Source: Opitutales bacterium UBA2995 (GTDB lineage: Bacteria > Verrucomicrobiota > Verrucomicrobiia > Opitutales > UBA2995). Taken from it: DNA of 64,000 nucleotides. A model generated the notes under the pieces. It was not told the DNA's origin, did no database searches, and saw only the letters and a list, made by a program, of their open reading frames with translations. The DNA is taken from NCBI GenBank assembly GCA_002346535.1, contig DDZZ01000038.1:232462-296461 (forward strand). The letters are read 5' to 3'. This document shows positions 35,814 to 44,652 of the stretch, piece by piece (position 1 is the stretch's first letter; each line of letters starts with the position of its first letter). The translations under genes and the position numbers were made by a program.

Positions 35814-35924
35814 ATGAAACTCCTACCCATCATTTGGACAGTCCCCGGGATCCTCCTCACTATCACAGAGTTTGCTGTTGGTAGAATGGTTGTATTCTTT
35901 TGCGGCGTCTCGGCCCTTGTTTAG
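35814..35924 (+). pseudogene. NfeD-like N-terminal fragment
   Basis: 36 codons reading LLPIIWTVPGILLTITEFAVG, then a second hydrophobic helix VVFFCGVSALV and a TAG. This matches the first two membrane helices of NfeD-type proteins, which are about 150 residues or longer. The C-terminal OB-fold is absent. The surrounding 35727-36154 gap holds nothing else that I can support. Confidence 0.45.
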
Positions 35925-36154
35925 ACAACGCAATGTTTGCCGGGCTACCGACCAGAAGCGCGATAGCCAACGTGTTCGAAACATGGCAAAGAGCTTGGCC
36001 CGTTAAATGTTTTTCGCAATAGCAAGTTTATTTGAAGAGTTGATTCGTTTTTGAATTGCCAAAAACATGAACGAATAACCTTAATCAAGGTTTTTCCACG
36101 GTCCCTCATAAAAATCCAAGGGACTCAGTTTTAACTCCGTTTTTCTCAATAATC

Positions 36155-37198
36155 ATGTCACGTAAAGTCACTTTATTCACTGGACAATGGGCGGATCTGC
36201 CTTTGGAAAAATTGGCTCCGAAAGCAAAAGCTATGGGCTACGATGGTCTCGAACTCGCTTGCTGGGGCGACCACTTCGATGTGCGCCAGGCTAACAGAAG
36301 CAAGCGGTATCTCAAGGAGAAGTGGGAACTGCTGAGCGACAACGGACTCACTTGCTTTTCTATTTCCACACATCTTGTTGGCCAGGCGGTCTGTGACCTG
36401 ATTGACGAACGCCACAAAGCCATTCTTCCTGATTATGTGTGGGGAGACGGGAAGCCGGCTGGCGTAAAAAGACGCGCGGCTCGCGACGTGATCGCAGCTG
36501 GAAAAGCCTGCCGGAAATTCATGGACCTGAAACCCCGGCGCAAAAGGAAAGATGCCTTCCCAGCAGTGGTGAATGGTTTTACGGGTTCGAGTATCTGGCA
36601 CCTGCTCTACGCCTTTCCACCAACTAGCCAGGATATGTATGAAAAAGGCTTCCAGGATTTTGCTAAACGCTGGACTCCCATCCTCGATGCCTTCGACGCC
36701 GTAAACGTCAACTTTGCCCTGGAAGTCCACCCTACCGAAATCGCCTTTGACATTGCATCTGCAGCCAGAGCCATTGATGCCGTAGGCGGCCACAAACGGT
36801 TCGGCTTTAACTACGATCCATCACACCTGGGCTACCAGGGCGTGGATTACGTCAAATTCATCCGGGATTTCTCGGACCGTATCTACCACGTTCACATGAA
36901 GGACGTCTGGTGGGGACACGGTGACGGCAGTGTGGGAGTATTTGGAGGCCATACAGACTTCACCGATCCTCGCCGCTACTGGGATTTCCGATCGCTGGGT
37001 CATGGAGATATCAATTTTGAAGAGATCATTGTTGCACTAAATGACATCGGCTACGCCGGACCACTTTCTGTTGAATGGGAAGATGGGCGCATGGACCGCT
37101 TTCATGGAGCCGAAGAAGCGGCGGACTTTGTAAAAGCAGTCGACTTTAAGCCCAATGCCATGGCGTTTGATGCGGTTTTCGATAAGTCCAATCAATAG
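36155..37198 (+). CDS. Sugar phosphate isomerase/epimerase, TIM barrel (xylose isomerase-like)
   Basis: 347 residues, AP endonuclease 2-like TIM barrel. Begins RKVTLFTGQWADLPLEKLA, with GYDGLELACWGDHF. Likely metal ligands are in the segments FALEVHPTEI, NYDPSHLGYQGV, YHVHMKDVWWG and SVEWED. Such proteins isomerise or epimerise keto- and aldose sugars or inositol derivatives, often with a Gfo/Idh dehydrogenase as partner, and one follows at 37376. Substrate cannot be read from the sequence. Confidence 0.88.
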   Translation: MSRKVTLFTGQWADLPLEKLAPKAKAMGYDGLELACWGDHFDVRQANRSKRYLKEKWELLSDNGLTCFSISTHLVGQAVCDLIDERHKAILPDYVWGDGKPAGVKRRAARDVIAAGKACRKFMDLKPRRKRKDAFPAVVNGFTGSSIWHLLYAFPPTSQDMYEKGFQDFAKRWTPILDAFDAVNVNFALEVHPTEIAFDIASAARAIDAVGGHKRFGFNYDPSHLGYQGVDYVKFIRDFSDRIYHVHMKDVWWGHGDGSVGVFGGHTDFTDPRRYWDFRSLGHGDINFEEIIVALNDIGYAGPLSVEWEDGRMDRFHGAEEAADFVKAVDFKPNAMAFDAVFDKSNQ

Positions 37199-37227
37199 GA
37201 TTCGTTCTCATAGCACCTTCGTAAAGT

Positions 37228-37359
37228 ATGAGTATTAATGTAGGAGTCATAGGCGCTGGTGGAATGGCGCAATATCACATTGTCGGCTTTCGCCAGGCTG
37301 GAGCCGAAGTAGTCGCAATCGGCGAATACCGGAAGGCCGATGGAATGCTAAACCTTTAA
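37228..37359 (+). pseudogene. Gfo/Idh/MocA dehydrogenase N-terminal fragment
   Basis: 43 codons, NVGVIGAGGMAQYHIVGF, then AEVVAIGEYRKADG and a TAA. This is the NAD-binding start of a Gfo/Idh/MocA oxidoreductase, which should be about 350 residues. The fragment stops before the end of the Rossmann fold. It lies just upstream of an intact family member, so it may be the leftover of a second gene of the same operon. Confidence 0.65.
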
Positions 37360-37375
37360 CCGCAATTAGCTTATC

Positions 37376-38536
37376 ATGAATAGAAAACTAAGAATGGGTA
37401 TGGTCGGAGGGGGCCGCGGCGCTTTCATCGGAGCCGTACACCAGATGGCCGCCAACCTGGACGGAAAAATCGAACTTATCGCAGGATGTTTTTCATCAAA
37501 CCCAAGAATCTCCAAACTCTCGGGCAAGGACTTTTTTCTCGATCCAAAGCGCGTTTATTCCTCTTACGAAGAGATGGCAAAAAAAGAAGCAGCCCTTCCT
37601 GCTGATGACCGGATCGATTTTGTAAGCATCGTGGTGAGGAACAACATGCACGCGCCCGTAGCTAAAGCCTTTCTCAAAGCGGGCATCAATGTCATTTGCG
37701 ATAAACCGCTGGCTTACAGTTTGAAAGAAGGTAAAGAGCTTCGAAGGATTGTTCAGAAGTCCGGAAAAGTCTTTGCGCTTACTCACAACTACACCGGCTA
37801 CCCCATGGTTAAAGAAGCCCGGGAATTTGTGAAAAAAGGAAAACTGGGCCGTATCCTCAAAGTCGTAGCCGAGTACCCACAAGGCTACGCCGTAGGTGAT
37901 GTGGACCCCAAAGGGCCAACCCAGATTAATTCCTGGAGAGTCGATCCCAAGATCGCAGGAGTATCCAATTGCATGGCCGATATCGGGACCCATGCCGAAA
38001 ACCTCGGCCGTTATATCACCGGATTGGAAATCAACGAACTCTGTGCGGAAATTACTGCATTTATCCCCGGCCGCGAATTGGACGACGACGGCAACGTACT
38101 CATCCGTTACAAAGGCGGAGCTAAAGGAATCTTGTACGCATCCCAAATTTCCAATGGCGATGAGAACAACTTAACCATTCGCATTTACGGAACCAAAGCA
38201 TCGCTGGAGTGGCACCAAGAAGATCCGAACGAGCTGATCGTAAAATACGCCGACAAACCCCGGCAAATTCTGAGGCGAGGAAACATGTACCTCGGCAAGG
38301 CTGCCCAAAACAATTCACGGACACCCTTTGCCCATCCAGAGGGATTCATTGAAGCCTTCGCTAATGTCTATCTAAGTGCCGCCGAAGCCATCGCCGACGA
38401 AGTCAGTGGCAAGAAGCTGAAAAAGAGTTACGATTTCCCAAGTATCGATGATGGTGTCATTGGAATGGCCTTCATCGAAACCGTCGTAAAATCAGGAAAG
38501 TCAAAATCCAAGTGGACTAAGTTTCCGAAGGTTTAA
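37376..38536 (+). CDS. Gfo/Idh/MocA-family oxidoreductase
   Basis: 386 residues. The N-terminal Rossmann domain has MGMVGGGRGAFIGAVH; then VICDKPLAYSLKEG, with the catalytic-region Lys in the DKP motif (usually EKP), and HNYTGYPMV. The C-terminal alpha/beta domain shows WRVDPKIAGVSNCMADIGTH, whose D and H are usual active-site residues. It oxidises or epimerises a sugar or cyclitol. It follows the isomerase at 36155 and probably works in one pathway with it. Confidence 0.9.
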   Translation: MNRKLRMGMVGGGRGAFIGAVHQMAANLDGKIELIAGCFSSNPRISKLSGKDFFLDPKRVYSSYEEMAKKEAALPADDRIDFVSIVVRNNMHAPVAKAFLKAGINVICDKPLAYSLKEGKELRRIVQKSGKVFALTHNYTGYPMVKEAREFVKKGKLGRILKVVAEYPQGYAVGDVDPKGPTQINSWRVDPKIAGVSNCMADIGTHAENLGRYITGLEINELCAEITAFIPGRELDDDGNVLIRYKGGAKGILYASQISNGDENNLTIRIYGTKASLEWHQEDPNELIVKYADKPRQILRRGNMYLGKAAQNNSRTPFAHPEGFIEAFANVYLSAAEAIADEVSGKKLKKSYDFPSIDDGVIGMAFIETVVKSGKSKSKWTKFPKV

Positions 38537-39328
38537 CTTAGATGAGTTAGCCGGGTAAAACTAAAATCCGGAGCCTAATCCTTTTTCGACGCAAAAGCCG
38601 AATAATCGTGGCCAAAATATTTGAAGGCCAGTTATCATAGAGAGTGATGAAAACATATGTGTATCCATTTTCATTCGCTCTTTGAGCACTCATATGCGTA
38701 GCCTTATTAAACTTTGCAGCAATACTTCTCATTAAATAATCTTAAGAAAGAGCCTTGGATCAATATTTGAAACTCTAGTTGCTCTGTGGATGACCTTTTG
38801 TAGTTACAAACTGTATATTCTAATTAGGAAGGAGTAAATAAATTAGTCCGAAAGGATCGGGCCTGATTTCCTTTAAAACGTGCACAAGAAATTATATTAT
38901 AGAATTCTCTGTTTATTTCCTTTGTGACAGAAATGCATTAAGTGGGGGAAAACTGCGATTCGCTTTACGTTAGAGGAAAGTGGATCTCAAAAAACGATAT
39001 CTGAATTATCTGAAATTTACTGAATAGATGATCCCTAGAAGCATACAATCGGGCTAAATCATCTAATAGTTTCGATAACAGATCGTAAGGAGGATTTTTG
39101 CATGAAATTGAAAGACTATCATTTGAATTGTACGATTTCATCACACATGGGGAAATTAATGATATCCAAATGACCTCCATTTTGGGGCACTATATTCCAC
39201 AGAAACCAATTCAAAAAATGAAGGCCTTCAAGGGCGGGTTTTTAGAGAAGGAGAAGTGGCTTGGAAAAGTGAGAAAAGCTGAAGTGGCGAGTTCAGGAGA
39301 GATCGGATCAAAAATAAACCTTAGGGCC
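38537..39328. other. AT-rich gene-poor stretch
   Basis: 792 bases between the Gfo/Idh gene and xseA with visibly higher A+T than its surroundings. Short frames exist on both strands: 62 codons on the minus strand at 38547-38732, with YTYVFITLYDNWPSNIL, and 72 codons at 38965-39180. Neither matches a family that I know, nor has a convincing start context. A GGAGG-like sequence at about 39088 precedes only a 23-codon frame. I regard this as degraded or non-coding DNA. Confidence 0.5.
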
Positions 39329-40681
39329 TTACTCACCCAACAACGGCACTTCCCCATCCTTAAATTCAGCGGTTACTTTGTCACCGGATTGAATGGATTC
39401 TTTGGAGGTGATGGGGCGGCCAACCTCGTCCCGGACAATAGCGAATCCGCGATTGAGGACGGATTTAGGACTCAGGCTGCGGAGTATAGATTCCGCTCTG
39501 AAGAGGCGGTTTCGTTTATCGGCAAATTCTGAGTTCATTCCGGTATCCAAAAGATGGCCAGCCATGTGGATCTTTTCCTTGAAGTTCAAAATTTTGTTGA
39601 AGGGATCGAGCTTGAGGATACTGAGCATACGACTGGATAACTGGTGGTGGCGCTCGAAAAATCCTTTATCCATCAGTGAACACAAACGGCCGGCCAGGTC
39701 ATCCAGGCGTTGCTGGGCCGATTCAACCCTGCTGAAAGGTGAATGAACCTGAAGACGGTGATTCAATTGCTCTAAAGCGCTGGACCGCGTATCGAGGCCT
39801 TCCCGTACCCAGTAGGGCAGATTAACGGACAATACCTCGAACCGTTTGACCAACTCCAGATACCGGCTGCTGATAATCTCAGCCGCGGTAGATGGTGTCT
39901 CGGCCCGCAGGTCGGCGACAAAGTCGCTCAGGGTAAAATCAATTTCATGGCCGACCGCTGAAATAACCGGGATGGCGGAACGATGAATAGCCCGCGCCAC
40001 TAATTCTTCATTAAAAGACCACAGATCTTCAACACTGCCTCCGCCTCGACAGACTACGAGAAGTTCGAGACCAGAAAGCTTTTGAGCGTAATCAATTGTT
40101 TCGGCGATTTCGGCAGCGGCACCTTCTCCCTGAACTTTTGTGGGCAGCACCAATAAATACCCAACCCACTCCCTCCGCTTGAGAATGCGAATAAAATCCT
40201 GAACCGCCGCGCCTTGAGGTGAAGTCACTACCCCGATGGTTCTTGGAAACTCGGGGATAGAGAGCTTGCTTTCATCATCAAACAGTCCCTCCTCAGCCAG
40301 CCGGGCTTTGAGTCGTTCAAACTGCTGTTGCAGACGCCCCAGTCCATCCATGACTACAAGCCGGACAATCAACTGATAATTTCCGCGTGGTTCGTAAACG
40401 CTGGCTTGGCCGAAAACGACCACCCGCATGCCGTCCTCAATTTCAACGTCTTGTTTAACGGCATCGTTCCGGAAGAGGACTGCAGAAACCTGACCCCCGG
40501 CATCTTTCAAAGAGAAATAGATATGGCCGCTGCTCTGGTGGCGGAGATTTGAGATTTCGCCTCGTACCCAGGCACCTCCGATCTCCCTTTCCAGCAGGTA
40601 CTTGACCCGCTGATTAAACTCGGAAACGGACTCAATCTCCTGGGCCGGAGGTATCAATAGGTCCTGATTTGGATTCAGCAT
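39329..40681 (-). CDS. xseA: Exodeoxyribonuclease VII large subunit
   Basis: 450 residues from ATG (MLNPNQDLLIPP); a longer start reaches into the upstream gene. N-terminal OB-fold (VRGEISNLRHQSSGHIYFSL) followed by the XseA catalytic domain (GVVTSPQGAAVQDFI, CRGGGSVEDLWSFNEE, SAVGHEIDFTLSDFVADLRAETPSTAAE given in parts) and a coiled C-terminus. Degrades single-stranded DNA with the small subunit XseB, which is not in the window. It overlaps the end of the VTT gene by 50 bases on the same strand, so the two are probably co-transcribed. Confidence 0.94.
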   Translation of the reverse strand: MLNPNQDLLIPPAQEIESVSEFNQRVKYLLEREIGGAWVRGEISNLRHQSSGHIYFSLKDAGGQVSAVLFRNDAVKQDVEIEDGMRVVVFGQASVYEPRGNYQLIVRLVVMDGLGRLQQQFERLKARLAEEGLFDDESKLSIPEFPRTIGVVTSPQGAAVQDFIRILKRREWVGYLLVLPTKVQGEGAAAEIAETIDYAQKLSGLELLVVCRGGGSVEDLWSFNEELVARAIHRSAIPVISAVGHEIDFTLSDFVADLRAETPSTAAEIISSRYLELVKRFEVLSVNLPYWVREGLDTRSSALEQLNHRLQVHSPFSRVESAQQRLDDLAGRLCSLMDKGFFERHHQLSSRMLSILKLDPFNKILNFKEKIHMAGHLLDTGMNSEFADKRNRLFRAESILRSLSPKSVLNRGFAIVRDEVGRPITSKESIQSGDKVTAEFKDGEVPLLGE

Positions 40682-41324
40682 AATGCTTTCGAAAATAAGA
40701 AAAGGCACCCAGGGCAATCACAATAATCGCTAGACCCAAGAGAGCCTTTCCCATTTCGCCGGATAAGAAAGATTCTCCAAATAAGATGATACCCACAACA
40801 AAGAAAGATTGCACCGCCATGGAAACTAAGAGGTAAGGCCAAAAAGGAACGTGGGCTAATCCGAGAATGTAGTTTTGCACTGCAAGTGGCGCACCTGAAA
40901 TCCGTACCAAAAACACCCACTTGAAGGCGTTTTCGGGAGAAGCTTTGGGAATAGAGTAGTCCCACATGTTTACTATTTTTTCGATAACGCGATGCAAGAG
41001 TCTTGTGCTGAACCAATAAGCCATTACTAGATTTACCGCCAAGGCTGCCATGCTAAAGGGGATGGCCCAGGTGATCCCGAACCGGACACCGGCAATAATG
41101 AATAGAGGCGAAATGGGAAATCCGATCAGGGGTAGCAGAGCGACCATCAGAAAAAACAGCACCGCCGGCCAGGTGCGAATCTCATCTATCAAAGCTTCTA
41201 TCCAGACCCTCACACCCTCCATTTCCAGATCCGAAAAATAAAGAGTCGCTAATGCTCCCGCTGCACCGGCCGCGAGCATGGCCAGCATCGTAACCTTTTT
41301 ATTTTTCTGAAGCCAAGTCAGCAC
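40632..41324 (-). CDS. TVP38/TMEM64 (VTT/DedA-like) membrane protein
   Basis: 230 residues with about six hydrophobic segments. The VTT core is visible: LLPLIGFPISPLFIIAGVRF, NLVMAYWFSTRL, then LVRISGAPLAVQNYILGLAH. Such proteins are linked to lipid scrambling or small-ion homeostasis, but the substrate is not known here. It overlaps xseA at its 3' end. The 346 bases upstream (41325-41670) show no gene. Confidence 0.87.
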   Translation of the reverse strand: MLTWLQKNKKVTMLAMLAAGAAGALATLYFSDLEMEGVRVWIEALIDEIRTWPAVLFFLMVALLPLIGFPISPLFIIAGVRFGITWAIPFSMAALAVNLVMAYWFSTRLLHRVIEKIVNMWDYSIPKASPENAFKWVFLVRISGAPLAVQNYILGLAHVPFWPYLLVSMAVQSFFVVGIILFGESFLSGEMGKALLGLAIIVIALGAFSYFRKHYAESKSGPIDTSGPGD

Positions 41325-41670
41325 AGGGAGAACAAATCAACGAAATTAGAGCAGGTACTAATTAGAGGACTTGGAGATAAAGGGCGCAAAGGCAATGCGA
41401 TAGCTTTCAGCAGCTTTAAAAAATTAATTTTCGGTCAGTACTCCACCACCGTAATCAAGATAATTTTTGTCTCCAGCCTTGATTGCCAGAGTGCGTTTTC
41501 AATCCGGGTTCCTTCAAAGAGCATGCGAGTTTCTTCAAGAGTTTACTTGGCTTCGTAAATCGGATATTTGCCAAGCGAAGTTGAACTATACCACAATTGA
41601 TAAACCGCCAAATAAGCGAAGGTTAAGACGAGAACACTGGTTAAGGTAGGGACATACTTTGCTTTCAGTC

Positions 41671-43104
41671 TCACAGACTACCTTTGTAGTGCGGAGGAAA
41701 GAACTTTATCTTTCTCAGTCCGAAAAAAGTCATTTTAAGCAAAATCCAACCGTGGCGAAACCGGGAAATATTGGTATCCCCATAAGCCCGATCCCGATAC
41801 CGCACCAAAACATCCCGAATTTTCAAATCCAGCATGGCGCTTCCAAAAAGCAGATTGAAATCTCCAAAGGGATCAAAATCTCCTAGAACCCGAATTCGTT
41901 CAAGAAGTCGCAAGTAGTCGCTTCGCAGCATCATTTTAGTCCCGCAAAGGCTATCCTTGAAATCCTGCCCCAAAACAAAACTGAGTGCTACAGCGAAAAA
42001 CTTGTTTCCAAGCAGATTGAGAAAGCGCATCGCCTCTGACTCCATCGGGTATACTAGGCGGCAGCCGTTGGCAAATTCGGCTCTGCCCTCCTTGACTGCT
42101 TCATAAAACTTTGGCAAATCCTCGGGTGGTGCGGTCAAGTCGGCATCCTGAATGACCAAAACATCTCCTTCAGCGACCTCGAATCCGGCAATCTCCGCAT
42201 CCCACTTTCCCTTACCTGGTTGCTGCAACATTTTGAGCTTATGTGGGCCCTCGTAGTCTGCACATTCTTTTTGAATGACATCCCAGGTATCGTCAGTGCT
42301 GTTCCCCTCTACAAAAATGATTTCTGTCTGGCGCCCCAGAACAGGAATCCGCTCCAAGGCAGCCCGGACATTGCCGCTTTCGTTCCTGGCCGGCACCACG
42401 ACGGAACAAGAGATTTCGCCGTCCAGTTCAGGCTTCACCAAAGGCCGGGCGACAATGAAATTGGAAAGGCCAAAAATACGGAAAAATGGCAGCCGAGCCA
42501 GAAAACGGTTAAAGAACCCCGTCAGCAGCGGAATCTGAAATGGATAGATTTGTTCGGTGGTCCGAGTCAAAATTTCAAAACCATTCAATTCGAGTATATT
42601 GCAGAGGTCCGTTTTACTGAGCCAGTTGCTTTCCGGTTGCTTCACAACCAGACCCAACAGTTTTCCGATGGCAAGCAAGGGCCGGTAAACATGGTTGAGC
42701 GATAAAACATACAGGCGGGTGCGGGCGTGACAGGACTTCCTCAGATTTGCGATACATGCATGGATATCCTGGAGGTAGCCCGGGAGGTAATCGAGAACGA
42801 TAGCGTCAAACTTCTCATCCACGCCTTCCTCATGCAAATCCCCTTCGCGGAACTCGAGGGTTTTGCCGGATCGCTCCCTTTCAGCGCGTTCGAGCATTTT
42901 GGGACTGAGGTCCACACCAAGTCCTCGGGAAGGCTGAAGTGCCTCGAGCAACTCTCCTCGCCCACAGCCCCATTCAAGCACGCTGGAATCTTTAGGAATG
43001 TGGTATCGGAGTAATCCCTGGACTTGCCTGTGAAAGGTCCGCTGCACCTTACGAGGCCCAGCATCATTTTCGGCCACCCAGTCAAAGTGGTCTCTGAAAC
43101 TCAT
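41671..43104 (-). CDS. Fusion of SAM methyltransferase and DPM1/GtrB-type glycosyltransferase
   Basis: 477 residues from the ATG MSFRDHFDWV. N-terminal half (about 15-205) is a class I SAM methyltransferase with VLEWGCGRGELLEAL. C-terminal half (about 235-475) is a GT2 domain: SVVVPARNESGNVRAAL, FVEGNSTDDTW and the acidic QDADLTAPPEDL, similar to polyprenyl-phosphate glycosyltransferases such as dolichol-phosphate mannosyltransferase. Such a bifunctional protein may make and methylate a lipid-linked sugar. No other glycan gene is adjacent apart from an SDR remnant upstream. Confidence 0.88.
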   Translation of the reverse strand: MSFRDHFDWVAENDAGPRKVQRTFHRQVQGLLRYHIPKDSSVLEWGCGRGELLEALQPSRGLGVDLSPKMLERAERERSGKTLEFREGDLHEEGVDEKFDAIVLDYLPGYLQDIHACIANLRKSCHARTRLYVLSLNHVYRPLLAIGKLLGLVVKQPESNWLSKTDLCNILELNGFEILTRTTEQIYPFQIPLLTGFFNRFLARLPFFRIFGLSNFIVARPLVKPELDGEISCSVVVPARNESGNVRAALERIPVLGRQTEIIFVEGNSTDDTWDVIQKECADYEGPHKLKMLQQPGKGKWDAEIAGFEVAEGDVLVIQDADLTAPPEDLPKFYEAVKEGRAEFANGCRLVYPMESEAMRFLNLLGNKFFAVALSFVLGQDFKDSLCGTKMMLRSDYLRLLERIRVLGDFDPFGDFNLLFGSAMLDLKIRDVLVRYRDRAYGDTNISRFRHGWILLKMTFFGLRKIKFFPPHYKGSL

Positions 43105-43177
43105 ATAAAAAGGATAATCGCATAATAGTGGTGGGCTTGGAGTCCGTTCAAGGACAATTCCCACTCGGGCCCATACG

Positions 43178-43321
43178 TTAAAAATTGATTTTCTTGAAAA
43201 TTAATTCCGGAATCTATCTGATGATACGCATGATGAGTCTCCAATAAGCGGGTACGTAGGCAGTAGGCTTTTTATTCTGGATGGCCTTCACTCCAGCTTC
43301 TGGCTCGATCCGAAAGCATTT
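43178..43321 (-). pseudogene. C-terminal remnant of a short-chain dehydrogenase
   Basis: On the minus strand one frame reads CFRIEPEAGVKAIQNKKPTA, then YVPAYWRLIMRIIR, TAG, IPELIFKKINF and a final TAA at 43178-43180. This matches the tail of SDR-family proteins (the pattern YVPxxWRxIMxxIRxIPxxIFKK). The frame has an internal stop, and nothing upstream in the 43322-43413 gap extends it. It is the leftover of a gene deleted between the fusion glycosyltransferase and the small membrane protein. Confidence 0.55.
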
Positions 43322-43413
43322 TCAGAATGACCGGTCTTCAATTTTCTCTGGCAGCTAATTGCTTCCCGAAGATGCCCGAAAACGTTCGGATTCCAGGATT
43401 CCTGCATCTAGGA

Positions 43414-43632
43414 TCATTCAAAAGTCTGTTCCGCTTGCGCCACCTGCTCCATCCAATTGACCACCTCATGTTCGTCTACTTCCCAGCTTTTAGGCTGATC
43501 CAATGGATTATGCCCCGCCAGCCACAGATAAAGGACTAAAACAAAAAACGCAGCGGTAATCGAAAAAACAAGAATGGATAACCACTGCATGGAGTTACCC
43601 ATTATCTCGTTCCCTTGATCATCAAAGCGCAT
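43414..43632 (-). CDS. Small single-pass membrane protein, hypothetical
   Basis: 72 residues with one strongly hydrophobic segment (about 16-41, SMQWLSILVFSITAAFFVLVL) and an acidic C-terminus (PKSWEVDEHEVVNWMEQ). No family recognised. It is divergent from tyrA with about 120 bases between them. Coding status is supported only by the clean helix and an uninterrupted frame. Confidence 0.5.
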   Translation of the reverse strand: MRFDDQGNEIMGNSMQWLSILVFSITAAFFVLVLYLWLAGHNPLDQPKSWEVDEHEVVNWMEQVAQAEQTFE

Positions 43633-43754
43633 GACAAAGGTTTTACCTGAGAATAAGAGAGTCGAAAAGCAAAAGCGCAGCGAGTTTTAAAGCAGCTTTT
43701 TTATTTGAACCCCGGCGTACCTCCTCCCACTTTAAACCGAAATTTTCGTCCGGC

Positions 43755-44642
43755 ATGGCACACAAGGAGATCCAAAAAGAATCAGCTCCCTACCAAAAAG
43801 TACAGACCCTATGTGTACTAGCTCCAGGACTTTTAGGGGCGAGTGTGGCAATGGCTTGTAAAGAAAACCGTATGGCGGAACGGGTGCATATTTGGTCGAG
43901 GCGAGCCAATAGCCGGGCAAAATTAGTTGATAAACAATGGTGCGACGAGATTTTCGACAGTCCAAAAGGTGCAGCGGCACAAGCGGACCTGATCGTTATT
44001 TGTGCCCCCGTTGATTATATAGTCCCGCTATACAAGGAGATTGGCCCCATATTGAAAACAGGTGCGATTGTAACCGACGTTGGAAGCACCAAAAGCATTA
44101 TTTGCCGGCAGGCCCAATCTATACAAGAAACTGGAGCCCATTTTATAGGTGCCCATCCAATGGCAGGATCAGAGAAAACCGGCATGGATTGCGCCTGTGC
44201 CGACCTTTTTAAAAATCGGCCCTGCATTATAGCACCCCTGGAAGAATCCAATGAATTGGCCACCCAACGAACGGTGCAATTCTGGAAATCCCTGGGAGCC
44301 ATAACCTATATCAAAACTCCCGAAGATCATGACGAAATAGTCGCCCACGTAAGCCACCTCCCTCATTTGCTCGCATCTAGCCTTTGCAAATTCCTGGACC
44401 AAAAGCCGGAAGATTGGGGTTTGCTAAGCAGCATGGGGTTCAAAGACACCACGCGAATCGCCGCCGGAGACCCTGGATTATGGAAGGCTATCCTTGAAAC
44501 AAATCACGAAGAGATACGAAGGGCGTTGTCGGAGTACCAGGACGAACTACACCGTATTCAATCTGCACTTACAAATGGGGACTTGGCCGAACTGTTTGCT
44601 GTGTTACAACAAGGCAAACAATTCAGAGACCGGCTTGCCTGA
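43755..44642 (+). CDS. tyrA: Prephenate dehydrogenase (TyrA)
   Basis: 295 residues, no chorismate mutase fusion. Converts prephenate (or arogenate) to a tyrosine precursor with NAD(P). The N-terminal dinucleotide fold reads APGLLGASVA, where the usual first Gly of the GxGxxG motif is Ala23; then TDVGSTKS and the family hallmark GAHPMAGSEKTG, with HVSHLPHLLASSL in the C-terminal helical domain. It is the first of three genes, tyrA-aroA-cmk, with a ten-base gap to aroA. Confidence 0.92.
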   Translation: MAHKEIQKESAPYQKVQTLCVLAPGLLGASVAMACKENRMAERVHIWSRRANSRAKLVDKQWCDEIFDSPKGAAAQADLIVICAPVDYIVPLYKEIGPILKTGAIVTDVGSTKSIICRQAQSIQETGAHFIGAHPMAGSEKTGMDCACADLFKNRPCIIAPLEESNELATQRTVQFWKSLGAITYIKTPEDHDEIVAHVSHLPHLLASSLCKFLDQKPEDWGLLSSMGFKDTTRIAAGDPGLWKAILETNHEEIRRALSEYQDELHRIQSALTNGDLAELFAVLQQGKQFRDRLA

Positions 44643-44652
44643 TTGATTTTTC

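Noticed and set aside
38547..38732. 61-codon minus-strand frame with aromatic-rich text
   Set aside because: No start context, family or conserved neighbour; reported only within the gene-poor stretch.
39098..39532. 144-codon plus-strand frame with a GGAGG-like upstream sequence
   Set aside because: About half of it is antisense to the conserved end of xseA, the start is TTG, and no family is recognised.
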